From an uncultured Aquimarina sp. (GTDB lineage Bacteria; Bacteroidota; Bacteroidia; Flavobacteriales; Flavobacteriaceae), in contig CANLYR010000010.1 in the NCBI GenBank assembly GCA_947495425.1, forward strand, positions 62,001-126,000: 64,000 nt of DNA, read 5' to 3'. The notes under the pieces were generated by a model. The model did no database searches and was not told the origin of the DNA. It worked only from the letters and a program-made list of their open reading frames with translations. A program made the translations under genes and the position numbers. Position 1 is the stretch's first letter; each line of letters opens with the position of its first letter. Below are positions 30,134 through 37,376 of this stretch, piece by piece.

Positions 30134-30163
30134 AGCCTATCCAAATTTGGATAGGCTTTTTTT
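30134..30163 (+). terminator. terminator after the duplicated-domain gene
   Basis: Near-continuous palindrome built on AGCCTATCC / GGATAGGCT with an AAATTT centre, then seven T residues. Confidence 0.85.
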
Positions 30164-30299
30164 ATGCGCTCATTTGTTTTACTTTTAAAAAACTGTTTTT
30201 TTAATCTTTTTAATCTTTTTAAATTTTTTTGGGAAGGTTGTCCAAATTTCAAAGGTTTGTTCGTCATAAGTAGTACATAACATTATAATAAATAAGCAA

Positions 30300-32735
30300 A
30301 TGAAAGAATTTATGTTTCTCTTTAGAGGAGGAGAAGAAGTATGGGATGCTAAGTCTCCCGAAGAACAACAAGAACATATGCAACATTGGGAGCAATGGAT
30401 TGGTGAAATTGCAGAACAAGCAACACAGTCTTTTGTTGCAGGTAATGTAGCCAAAACCCTAAACGAAAACACAACCACTTGGTATAGCTATGATATTTAC
30501 GGGAGAGTACGATGGATCGTGCAACAAATTAATGGGCTGCCGGGAGTAAAAACAATTGATTATGTCTATGATCCTATTACCAGCCAGGTAAATAATGTAT
30601 TGTATCAAAAAGGGGCTGCAGATCAATTTGTTCATAGGTATACCTATGATCCTACCGATTATAGCTTAACTAAAGTAGAGACGTCTATTGATAATACTAA
30701 TTTTACAGAACATGCAACCTATCAGTATTACGAGACTGGGGCTTTAAAACGTATCAATATTGCACGAGGATTGCAAGGAGTGGATTACGTATATAACCTG
30801 CAGGGAGCTTTAAAAAGTATCAACCATCCAAGTTTGGTAAGTACTAATGATCCAGGTGGAGATGCAAATGATCTTTTTGGGATGATCATTGATTATTATA
30901 ACGATGATTATAAGCGCGCCACAGGAAGTCTTAAAAGCAATTCTTACGGTGAAGATCAGTATAATGGAAATATTAAAGGGATCCGTTGGAACTCTACCTA
31001 TAATACTATTGCAGGTAAAGAGCATACCTATAGTTATCTGTATAATAGAAACAATTGGCTAGAGGCTGCGATCTATGGAAACTATGGGGTAAATCCTGTA
31101 GATCAGGATGATATCGTAAGTATTGATGTGGTAGCACCTACAGATACCTTGGCATTTATTGCTAATCGATCGATCACCCTCAAACCAGGTTTTCATGCCC
31201 AGGCGGGGAGTATTTTTTCAGCAACGATAAATACAACAGATCCAGGATATTTTGAGAATTCTGGCGACGACTACAAAGTAGACAATATTACCTACGATGC
31301 CAATGGTAATATACAAACCCTTAATCGTAATAAGCAGACTGAGAATGGTAGTAATGCCATGGATCAATTATCCTATACCTACAAAGCCGACAAATCCAAC
31401 CAGTTATTGCGCGTAGACGATGCAGCAGGCGATGTAACGGGAGCAGATGATATTGGCGATCAAGATGGAGATAATTATGTGTATAATGAGATCGGGCAAT
31501 TGATACAAAACAAAGCCGATAATATTAACTATATTTACAATGCCAGTGGATTGGTGATCGAGGTGCAAAAAGATAATATACCTTTGGTGAAGTTCTTTTA
31601 CAATGACAAGGGGCATAGAGTTCGCAAAGAATCGTATAACCCGGGTAACGGTAGTCTAACCTATACCGAGCATTATGTACGTGATGCTGCAGGTACAGCG
31701 ATGGCGATCTATAGAAATGGGCAAATAATTGAGAACACCATTTATGGTAGCAGCAGATTAGGCGTAAGAAAATCAGATGGCACTCACTTATATCAATTAA
31801 CAGATCACTTAGGGAATGTACGTGCGGTAGTTGGTAGAGATCCAAGCGGACAAGACATGGCAATAACAAGTACAACTGATTACTATTCAGGCGGGATGGC
31901 GATGCCTGGACGAAACCTGCAAGGGGATTATCGATATGCCTACCAAGGCCAAGAGAAAGATACCGAAACCGGGAAGGAAGCGTTTGAGTTAAGGCTTTGG
32001 GATAGCAGGATTGGACGGTGGCTGACTACGGATCCTTATAGACAGTTTGCATCACCTTATCTTGGAATGGGGAATAACCCGATAAACGGTGTTGACCCTG
32101 ACGGAGGTTGTTTTACAACCGATAAGGAAGGGAACTCTATTCCGTGTCCTGATATTAGTATTGGAAGCACTACAACAGGCGAAGCAGGTTATGATTGGAC
32201 TATGACAGATACAGGTTGGGCGATGAATAATAGGGACTTTACCAACGTTGGAGTTAACTTTAATTATTCTATGTCTATTGGTTCTGCAGTTCCTAATAAG
32301 ATAAATTTTCAAACTATGACTAACAATCAAATAGTTGGATTAGCTGTTGATTGGTACAGTTTGATGAATAATTTGGAGACAAAAATTAATGGAGATCCTT
32401 TTTATGTAAGCGATTTTGTTGAACCAAAATTTAGACCCACTCCTTGGTTTGATAGGATATTTGGAAGTATGACGGTTAATGGTGCTAGTGTTGAAGGTGA
32501 ATATAATAATCAAAATATAAAATTTACTTTAGTTGATAAATCAATGGCTACTAGAAGAAACTCAAATGCTGGTGAGATATCCTATATTGATCCCAAAAGC
32601 TTAGAAATGGAAGGTTTTCAATCTCAATATCAATTAAGAACAAAGAATATTAGGAATTATACTAATACTAGCTTAACAATCTATAATAAAGAATTATATG
32701 AATCTATTAAAGATAATATGTTTAGTAATCACTAG
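30300..32735 (+). CDS. chimeric YciI-leader / Rhs core protein with variable C-terminal tip
   Basis: An 811-residue frame in three parts. Residues 1-40 (MKEFMFLFRGG, SPEEQQEHMQHWEQWIGEIA) match the start of DGPF/YciI-like proteins, not an Rhs protein. Residues ~45-603 are an Rhs/YD-repeat stretch (YSYDIYGRVRWIVQQ, many YDxxGxxxx units) ending in the Rhs core: HLGNVRAVVGRD, YAYQGQEKDTETG, FELRLWDSRIGRWLTTDPY and NNPINGVDPDGG. Residues 604-811 are a tip I do not recognise, visibly more AT-rich than the core. No signal peptide remains, so export by the usual route is doubtful. It overlaps the next lipoprotein gene by 38 bases, typical of effector/immunity pairs. Confidence 0.85.
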   Translation: MKEFMFLFRGGEEVWDAKSPEEQQEHMQHWEQWIGEIAEQATQSFVAGNVAKTLNENTTTWYSYDIYGRVRWIVQQINGLPGVKTIDYVYDPITSQVNNVLYQKGAADQFVHRYTYDPTDYSLTKVETSIDNTNFTEHATYQYYETGALKRINIARGLQGVDYVYNLQGALKSINHPSLVSTNDPGGDANDLFGMIIDYYNDDYKRATGSLKSNSYGEDQYNGNIKGIRWNSTYNTIAGKEHTYSYLYNRNNWLEAAIYGNYGVNPVDQDDIVSIDVVAPTDTLAFIANRSITLKPGFHAQAGSIFSATINTTDPGYFENSGDDYKVDNITYDANGNIQTLNRNKQTENGSNAMDQLSYTYKADKSNQLLRVDDAAGDVTGADDIGDQDGDNYVYNEIGQLIQNKADNINYIYNASGLVIEVQKDNIPLVKFFYNDKGHRVRKESYNPGNGSLTYTEHYVRDAAGTAMAIYRNGQIIENTIYGSSRLGVRKSDGTHLYQLTDHLGNVRAVVGRDPSGQDMAITSTTDYYSGGMAMPGRNLQGDYRYAYQGQEKDTETGKEAFELRLWDSRIGRWLTTDPYRQFASPYLGMGNNPINGVDPDGGCFTTDKEGNSIPCPDISIGSTTTGEAGYDWTMTDTGWAMNNRDFTNVGVNFNYSMSIGSAVPNKINFQTMTNNQIVGLAVDWYSLMNNLETKINGDPFYVSDFVEPKFRPTPWFDRIFGSMTVNGASVEGEYNNQNIKFTLVDKSMATRRNSNAGEISYIDPKSLEMEGFQSQYQLRTKNIRNYTNTSLTIYNKELYESIKDNMFSNH

Positions 32736-33138
32736 TGTTTTAATTTTTTCTTGTAGTGGAAGAACAATAAACATAGAAAAAGATATAGATTTTTTTATTG
32801 ATATGGGTTGGCAGAAACTATCAAACTACAAATTTGAAATTGATAATAAGGGATCGTATGAATCTGGAAATGATTCAAATATTTATTTGAAAGCGACTAG
32901 AAATGATACCAATGTAGTATTTGAGTATTATAAATCTAAAGATGCTTTATATCCTGTTGACTTTTTGAAAACATACGCAGACGAAAATTCTTCGATGTAT
33001 CATGTAGTGAGTTTAAGAAAAAATGATACAGTTTATTATTATACAACTAGTGCTAAAGAGGAGGAGATATTTACTAATTTTGAATTAATGGATTTGAAAG
33101 TAGGGAAGCACCCCGCTCTCCGAAGAGTGATTGAATAA
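32698..33138 (+). CDS. small lipoprotein, candidate immunity protein for the Rhs tip
   Basis: A 146-residue lipoprotein: signal helix LLKIICLVITSVLIFSC with the lipobox ending at Cys19, then SGRTINIEKDIDFF. The mature part is acidic and beta-rich with no recognised family. It starts inside the last 38 bases of the Rhs frame and shares its low GC content, the usual arrangement for a toxin tip and its cognate immunity protein. Membrane anchoring would suit protection against a tip acting in the periplasm or at the membrane. The immunity role is inferred from position only. Confidence 0.72.
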   Translation: MNLLKIICLVITSVLIFSCSGRTINIEKDIDFFIDMGWQKLSNYKFEIDNKGSYESGNDSNIYLKATRNDTNVVFEYYKSKDALYPVDFLKTYADENSSMYHVVSLRKNDTVYYYTTSAKEEEIFTNFELMDLKVGKHPALRRVIE

Positions 33139-33213
33139 AAGTTAGGATGCTGTGCGAATGTCTCCTGACTTCGCGCAATGATCAAATAAGAGAAGTTAAA
33201 ATATGGCAAGAAC

Positions 33214-33256
33214 AGCCACGATCTATTTTGATATAGGTTGTGGTTTTATTTTTTAT
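33214..33256 (+). terminator. terminator after the Rhs/lipoprotein pair
   Basis: A 12-bp stem AGCCACGATCTA / TAGGTTGTGGTT containing three G-U pairs, with an 8-base loop, followed by TTATTTTTTAT. It is placed 75 bases after the lipoprotein stop. Confidence 0.5.
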
Positions 33257-33360
33257 AAGCTACCTAATTTTACTTTGTTAATCATTGCATCAAGGGCAAA
33301 TAAGATATGTTCTTGTTCTTCTTTAGAAAAGCTTGCGATATCATTAAGACGTTTAAGCAT
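33253..33360 (-). pseudogene. C-terminal remnant of an XRE-type regulator
   Basis: On the minus strand 35 codons read MLKRLNDIASFSKEEQ, then EHILFALDAMINKVKLGSL, stop. This helical ending is characteristic of small XRE/Cro-type regulators of Bacteroidota (LKRLxxIxxLxxxEKEHxxFxLDAxI). Directly upstream in frame is a TAG after APITDEH and then no usable start, and no helix-turn-helix part remains. It overlaps the tail of a plus-strand terminator. It looks like a decayed gene. Confidence 0.4.
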
Positions 33361-33435
33361 TGTAGAATCTTTAAGCTAGTGCTCGTCTGTGATGGGTGCC
33401 GTCAAAGATCGGGGATTGAGTAAGCACATAAAAGC
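33361..33435. other. non-coding segment with regulator debris
   Basis: Minus-strand reading gives short fragments such as SIPDL and APITDEH, which would fit the lost middle of the XRE regulator if frameshifts are allowed. Nothing intact. Confidence 0.25.
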
Positions 33436-33466
33436 AAAAGCTATGATTTCTACAATCATAGCTTTT
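33436..33466 (-). terminator. terminator after the DUF6261 gene
   Basis: Perfect 13-bp stem AAAAGCTATGATT / AATCATAGCTTTT with a 5-base loop. On the minus strand it is followed by GCTTTTATG. Confidence 0.8.
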
Positions 33467-33489
33467 AGAGTACAGTATATAATACTAAC

Positions 33490-34227
33490 TTATTCTTCAG
33501 TAGCTGTATTGTCACTCACATTATTATTCGTGCGATTTTCTACGACCTGATTGTACTGCCCGGCAAGAACATCGATCTGGTTTAAGATCATGCTATGTTC
33601 TTTTGTAGTACCTAGTACAGCATGTGCCTTTATATGATCAACGAGAGTTCTATACATTTCTGTAGCCTGGCTTCTAAGCTCAGTAATATCGGCAGTAGGA
33701 TTTGCTGCTGCTTGGCCAACACGGTCCAGATAAGTGTTGGTAAAACTATGATTAGCATCTTTCAGCTCTGCAACCCACTTGGTCAGGCCTGGTTTCATGA
33801 TTGCCGTTTTTAGCTCAATCTCGGTTTCGAAGTCTTGTACAACACTACCCAGTATGGCCGTCTCTTGTTGGTAACTTAATCGAGAAATACCATCTCCATG
33901 AGAATTGATACCCGAGAGTACTATATTTGCGGCTTTTGCCATATCCTGATCATAATGATAAGTAAAGGCTTCGCTTACTGCTCTGAGTCCGATAATGGCA
34001 CGATCTCTTCGCTCATCAAGAGCAATAATCTCCTGTGTAAGTGTGCTTGCTTGCGATTGCTGAAAAACATTATTAATCGTATTTACTATGGGTTGTAGCT
34101 CATTTTTTTGAGCGGTAAGTTGTAAGGCGTCAACATCTTGTTGGTTAACAATTTTCAATATATCTTTCATATATTGTAGAAATTCGCCGTTGCGATAGCG
34201 ATTCAAATAAGGTGTATTCATACACAT
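33490..34227 (-). CDS. DUF6261 family protein
   Basis: A 245-residue, mainly helical soluble protein. Start MCMNTPYLNRYRNGEFLQYM, the central RDRAIIGLRAVSEAFTYHYD and the C-terminal EMYRTLVDHIKAHAVLG fit the DUF6261 group found almost only in Bacteroidota, often in several copies near mobile or accessory regions. Function unknown. The C-terminal 20 residues are polar and low-complexity. It is monocistronic with its own terminator; the start could also be the ATG two codons in. Confidence 0.78.
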   Translation of the reverse strand: MCMNTPYLNRYRNGEFLQYMKDILKIVNQQDVDALQLTAQKNELQPIVNTINNVFQQSQASTLTQEIIALDERRDRAIIGLRAVSEAFTYHYDQDMAKAANIVLSGINSHGDGISRLSYQQETAILGSVVQDFETEIELKTAIMKPGLTKWVAELKDANHSFTNTYLDRVGQAAANPTADITELRSQATEMYRTLVDHIKAHAVLGTTKEHSMILNQIDVLAGQYNQVVENRTNNNVSDNTATEE

Positions 34228-34354
34228 AATTTTAAATTAAACAGTTGTTTGATTTGCAATTATGCGATTGGTCGGGATCGTTAAGGTTGCCAAAAGTACA
34301 GATTAGAATTAAAGTAACCAAGTTTTTTATTAGCTGTAAGATATTCAAGTTTTT

Positions 34355-34540
34355 CTGCATGGTACGAGGCGTTTTCTCAACTCAACGAAACCTTCCTGCA
34401 TAGTGCAGGGCGTTTTCTCAACTCAACGAAACCTTCCTGCATAGTGCAGGGCGTTTTCTCAACTCAATGAAACCTTCCTGCGTAGCGCAAGGCGTTTTCT
34501 CAACTCAACGAAACCTTCCTGCGTAGTGCAGGGCGTTTTC
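34355..34540. repeat. 41-bp direct tandem repeat, 4.5 copies
   Basis: Units start at 34355, 34396, 34437 and 34478, with a 22-base partial copy at 34519. Copies are about 90-98% alike. Each begins with a small hairpin CTGCR-TAG-YGCAG and continues GGCGTTTTCTCAACTCAA. Where the fifth base of the stem changes A to G (copy 4) the paired base changes T to C. There are no spacers, so this is not CRISPR. Confidence 0.9.
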
Positions 34541-34624
34541 GCTATAATAGAATTACCAATAATAACATTATTAAGAGTCCCTAGGCTCATTCAGGATAAA
34601 AACGAAGAGGTAATCTTCTAAACT

Positions 34625-34726
34625 AGTTTTCTATTTGAACAGATGACTTCACTGTACACATTCTGAGTGCTTCGCTAAGCTCTGGATATATCTGTTAAAG
34701 GCTTCGGCAATGACAATTAGAAAACT
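34625..34726. repeat. imperfect inverted-repeat element of about 100 bp
   Basis: Outer arms AGTTTTCTA (34625-34633) and TAGAAAACT (34718-34726), inner arms AACAGAT (34638-34644) and ATCTGTT (34690-34696), and a central GTGCTTCGCTAAGC-type dyad. Nested pairing suggests a folded element or a short non-autonomous mobile repeat. Confidence 0.45.
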
Positions 34727-35025
34727 CCCGACTACCGAGCTCTCACTCCCAACACCAAAACTTTAACAAAAAAAATCATCCAGTCTTGAAAAATGAAACT
34801 AGTAGTTTGTACTATTGCAATTCAAATGAATAATCAGATGGTACAAAAAGAAATAGTTGTTGGATATATTGTGAGTTGAAAGGTAACATATCTATACAGG
34901 GTTACATTAACGGTAGTATTTTTGTTATTAAACGTTATAAGTGAATCAGTAAAGTAATAGGCTTAATTATAAAAAAATGTTAATATAATTAGTACGTGTG
35001 ATAGTTCATATTTGCCTAAAAACCA

Positions 35026-35033
35026 TATTTTTG
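35026..35033 (+). promoter_or_regulatory. candidate -7 box of the secretion operon (TATTTTTG)
   Basis: Exact TANNTTTG 26 bases before the first pseudopilin start. A TTTG lies only 11 bases upstream, so no good -33 element is visible. A second identical octamer at 34917-34924 is the alternative. Confidence 0.4.
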
Positions 35034-35058
35034 CGGATGTTTTGAAGAGAAACTAATT

Positions 35059-35469
35059 ATGAAAAAAATACAACTTACCAAAGTAAAAGCGTTTAACCTA
35101 CAAGAAATGCTTTTGGTATTGGCGATCATTGGGATTTTATTATTAATTGCACTACCCAATTTTTTACCCTTAATTGCGCAAACCAAAGCACAAGAGGCCA
35201 AAATACAGCTCAAAACTATCAGTAACATGCAAACGCAGTACCGATATCTCAATTCTAAATATTCAATAGATTTCACAGAGATCAATTATGAAGCTCCCAA
35301 AACAGTAAAAAATGGGGGTACTGCTAATTATAGTTACGAGCTTCTCGAGGCTACGGTTTCTAATTTTAAGGCAAGAGCTACAGCAGTGGTAGATTTTGAT
35401 GGAGATGGAGTTTTTAATGTGTGGGAGATCGATGAAATCGGTAGTCCAAAACAAATTGTAAAAGATTGA
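35059..35469 (+). CDS. major pseudopilin-like protein (GspG/PilE type)
   Basis: A 136-residue protein with a class III prepilin signal. The short basic leader ends KVKA, then FNLQEMLLVLAIIGILLLIA starts the mature helix, giving cleavage after Ala11 and the conserved Glu at mature position 5. The C-terminal part has DFDGDGVFNVWEID, an acidic loop like the calcium site of GspG major pseudopilins. It is the first gene of the operon, fitting the most abundant fibre subunit. The gene for its peptidase overlaps its stop codon. Confidence 0.85.
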   Translation: MKKIQLTKVKAFNLQEMLLVLAIIGILLLIALPNFLPLIAQTKAQEAKIQLKTISNMQTQYRYLNSKYSIDFTEINYEAPKTVKNGGTANYSYELLEATVSNFKARATAVVDFDGDGVFNVWEIDEIGSPKQIVKD

Positions 35470-35951
35470 TATTGGTCATCAAAATATTAATTGCCATTAT
35501 ATTGGGCGTAATTGTCTATCAGGACCTTAAAGATAGAGAGGTATACGGATTTGTGTTTCCGGTATTAATTGGGTTACTAGGGTTTTTACATTATGAAAAT
35601 ACAATAAAGATCAATTTTTTATATGCCATTATGATGAATGTAGGGTTACTTATCGTAATCGTTGGAATATTATATCTGTATACAGTTGTAAAACTAAAAC
35701 GGCCATTTTTTAAAGAAGTATTCGGCTGGGGAGATCTATTATTTTTTTTGGCATTAGCTATTGGTTTTCCAACAGCAACTTTTTTGATACTGTTTGTGTT
35801 TTCGTTAATTTTTTCATTAGTGATTTGGTTGGTGCTTAAGCATAAAGCAAAACATGACACTGTGCCATTAGCTGGGTATATGGCGGGTTTTTTAGGAGTC
35901 GTTTTTATAACAAACTGGAGTACTAATGTGATAACCCTGTACCAAATATGA
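35466..35951 (+). CDS. prepilin peptidase (A24 family), minimal form
   Basis: A 161-residue membrane protein with about five helices. IVYQDLKDREVYG holds the first catalytic Asp and EVFGWGDLLFFLALAIGF the GxGD second Asp of aspartyl prepilin peptidases. It lacks the N-terminal methylase domain with paired cysteines seen in full GspO/PilD, so it resembles TadV-like short forms; methylation may be absent. There is no ATG: it must start at a TTG, either at 35466 (overlapping the pilin stop) or at 35472. Translational coupling is likely. It overlaps the next gene by four bases. Confidence 0.84.
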   Translation: MILVIKILIAIILGVIVYQDLKDREVYGFVFPVLIGLLGFLHYENTIKINFLYAIMMNVGLLIVIVGILYLYTVVKLKRPFFKEVFGWGDLLFFLALAIGFPTATFLILFVFSLIFSLVIWLVLKHKAKHDTVPLAGYMAGFLGVVFITNWSTNVITLYQI

Positions 35952-37366
35952 GCAATACTACTACATACGAAATACCAGTACACCTTAAGCAACTGATTAC
36001 TTCAAATCAAGCATTTCATTACAGGGTAGTGCCAGTTGCAAAAGAAGGCGATACGCTTCACCTCAAAACAGATGCTGCTAATAGTGTGCATTTACAAAAT
36101 GAATTATCAATAATTCTAGGGTGTAATGTGGTTATTATTTCAGAAACCACAGAAAATTTACAATCATATCTTACCTTCAATTATAGAAAAACCACGACTT
36201 CTGAGAGTGAAAAACTAGCCTATGAGGATCGTTTTCTGCAAAAACTGATTACTACCGCTAAAGATTTTGGGAGTAGTGATATCCATATGGAACCTTATGA
36301 GAAGTTTTGCAGAGTACGTTTCCGCTTAGACGGTAAATTGAAAGAACAGTACACTATTACCAATACCGAGTACCCGCAACTGGTAAATCAGATCAAAATA
36401 CAATCGGGCTTAGATATTTCTCAAAAGCGATTGGCGCAAGATGGGCGTATTACTTTTAAAGAAGGTAACGATGAGTTTGATATTAGGGTGTCTACGATGC
36501 CTACCCTTTATGGAGAAAAAATTGTACTGCGATTATTAAATCGTAATACACAAGAAGTATCACTCGAGGATTTAGGTTTTACCGATACCGAGCTACAGGA
36601 GTATCGAGAAGCCACCAAAAAACCACAAGGGATTATCCTGATTTCGGGACCTACGGGATCGGGAAAAACAACGACTCTCTATGCCACATTAAAAGAATTG
36701 AATACCGAGGTTTCTAATATCCTAACCATAGAGGATCCGATAGAATATACTTTAGAAGGAATTAATCAGGTACAGCTTAGAGAGGATATTGAGTTTGATT
36801 TTCCGGCAGCGCTACGCGCATTCTTGCGTCAGGATCCAGACATTATCATGGTGGGTGAGATTCGTGATGATCGTACTGCAGGTATGGCGATTAAAGCTGC
36901 ACTAACCGGGCATTTAGTACTGTCGACAATACATACCAATTCTGCATGGGCTACAATATCAAGGTTGATCGATATGAACGTACCCGCATTCTTGCTAGCC
37001 AATACCATCACAATGAGTATAGCCCAACGTTTGGTACGTAAGGTATGCCCACATTGTAAAACTCAGAAAAAAGCTGAGACCAGAGATTTTCCTAAGGATT
37101 TTGTGATTCCCGAAGCATTGCATGAGCATTATATTGCGGTTGGATGCAACCGCTGTTATCATACTGGATATCTGGGGCGTAAAGCGATATACGAAATAGT
37201 GCCAGTAACCAAAGAACTAGAAACAGCAATACGACAAAACGAACTACAAATAGACGACTATTTGGAACGAAGAAATATAAAAACGTTACAACATAACGCT
37301 ATACGTATGATCATAGAAGGGGAAACTTCTGTGGAAGAAGTATATGCGTTGCTAGCAGATAATTGA
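35948..37366 (+). CDS. gspE: GspE/PilB-type assembly ATPase
   Basis: A 472-residue cytoplasmic hexameric ATPase driving pseudopilus assembly. Walker A is GPTGSGKT (234-241), the Asp box IEDPIEY (261-267), Walker B DPDIIMVGE (296-304) and the His box STIHTN (326-331). A tetracysteine zinc site is made by CPHC (367-370) and CNRC (400-403). The N-terminal 85 residues are a short N1-type domain. No second, retraction-type ATPase (PilT) occurs in the operon, which points to a secretion rather than a twitching machine. Confidence 0.93.
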   Translation: MSNTTTYEIPVHLKQLITSNQAFHYRVVPVAKEGDTLHLKTDAANSVHLQNELSIILGCNVVIISETTENLQSYLTFNYRKTTTSESEKLAYEDRFLQKLITTAKDFGSSDIHMEPYEKFCRVRFRLDGKLKEQYTITNTEYPQLVNQIKIQSGLDISQKRLAQDGRITFKEGNDEFDIRVSTMPTLYGEKIVLRLLNRNTQEVSLEDLGFTDTELQEYREATKKPQGIILISGPTGSGKTTTLYATLKELNTEVSNILTIEDPIEYTLEGINQVQLREDIEFDFPAALRAFLRQDPDIIMVGEIRDDRTAGMAIKAALTGHLVLSTIHTNSAWATISRLIDMNVPAFLLANTITMSIAQRLVRKVCPHCKTQKKAETRDFPKDFVIPEALHEHYIAVGCNRCYHTGYLGRKAIYEIVPVTKELETAIRQNELQIDDYLERRNIKTLQHNAIRMIIEGETSVEEVYALLADN

Positions 37367-37376
37367 AACAAAACAA

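Larger units (their letters stand above)
34228..35058. other. 831-base gap with tandem repeat and inverted repeats
   Basis: No open frame is supportable. It contains the 41-bp tandem repeat (34355-34540), an imperfect 100-base inverted repeat (34625-34726) and the upstream region of the secretion operon, with TATTTTTG octamers at 34917-34924 and 35026-35033. Confidence 0.6.

Noticed and set aside
30185..30478. Minus-strand open frame over the Rhs start
   Set aside because: It lies antisense to the YciI-like leader and its Lys-rich end comes from simple T-runs; Cys-rich nonsense composition.
34355..34540. CRISPR array
   Set aside because: The repeats are directly adjacent with a constant 41-base period and no unique spacers; no cas genes nearby.
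35466..35951. Frameshifted prepilin peptidase because no ATG exists
   Set aside because: The frame is intact with both catalytic Asp motifs, and a TTG overlapping the upstream stop allows coupled initiation.
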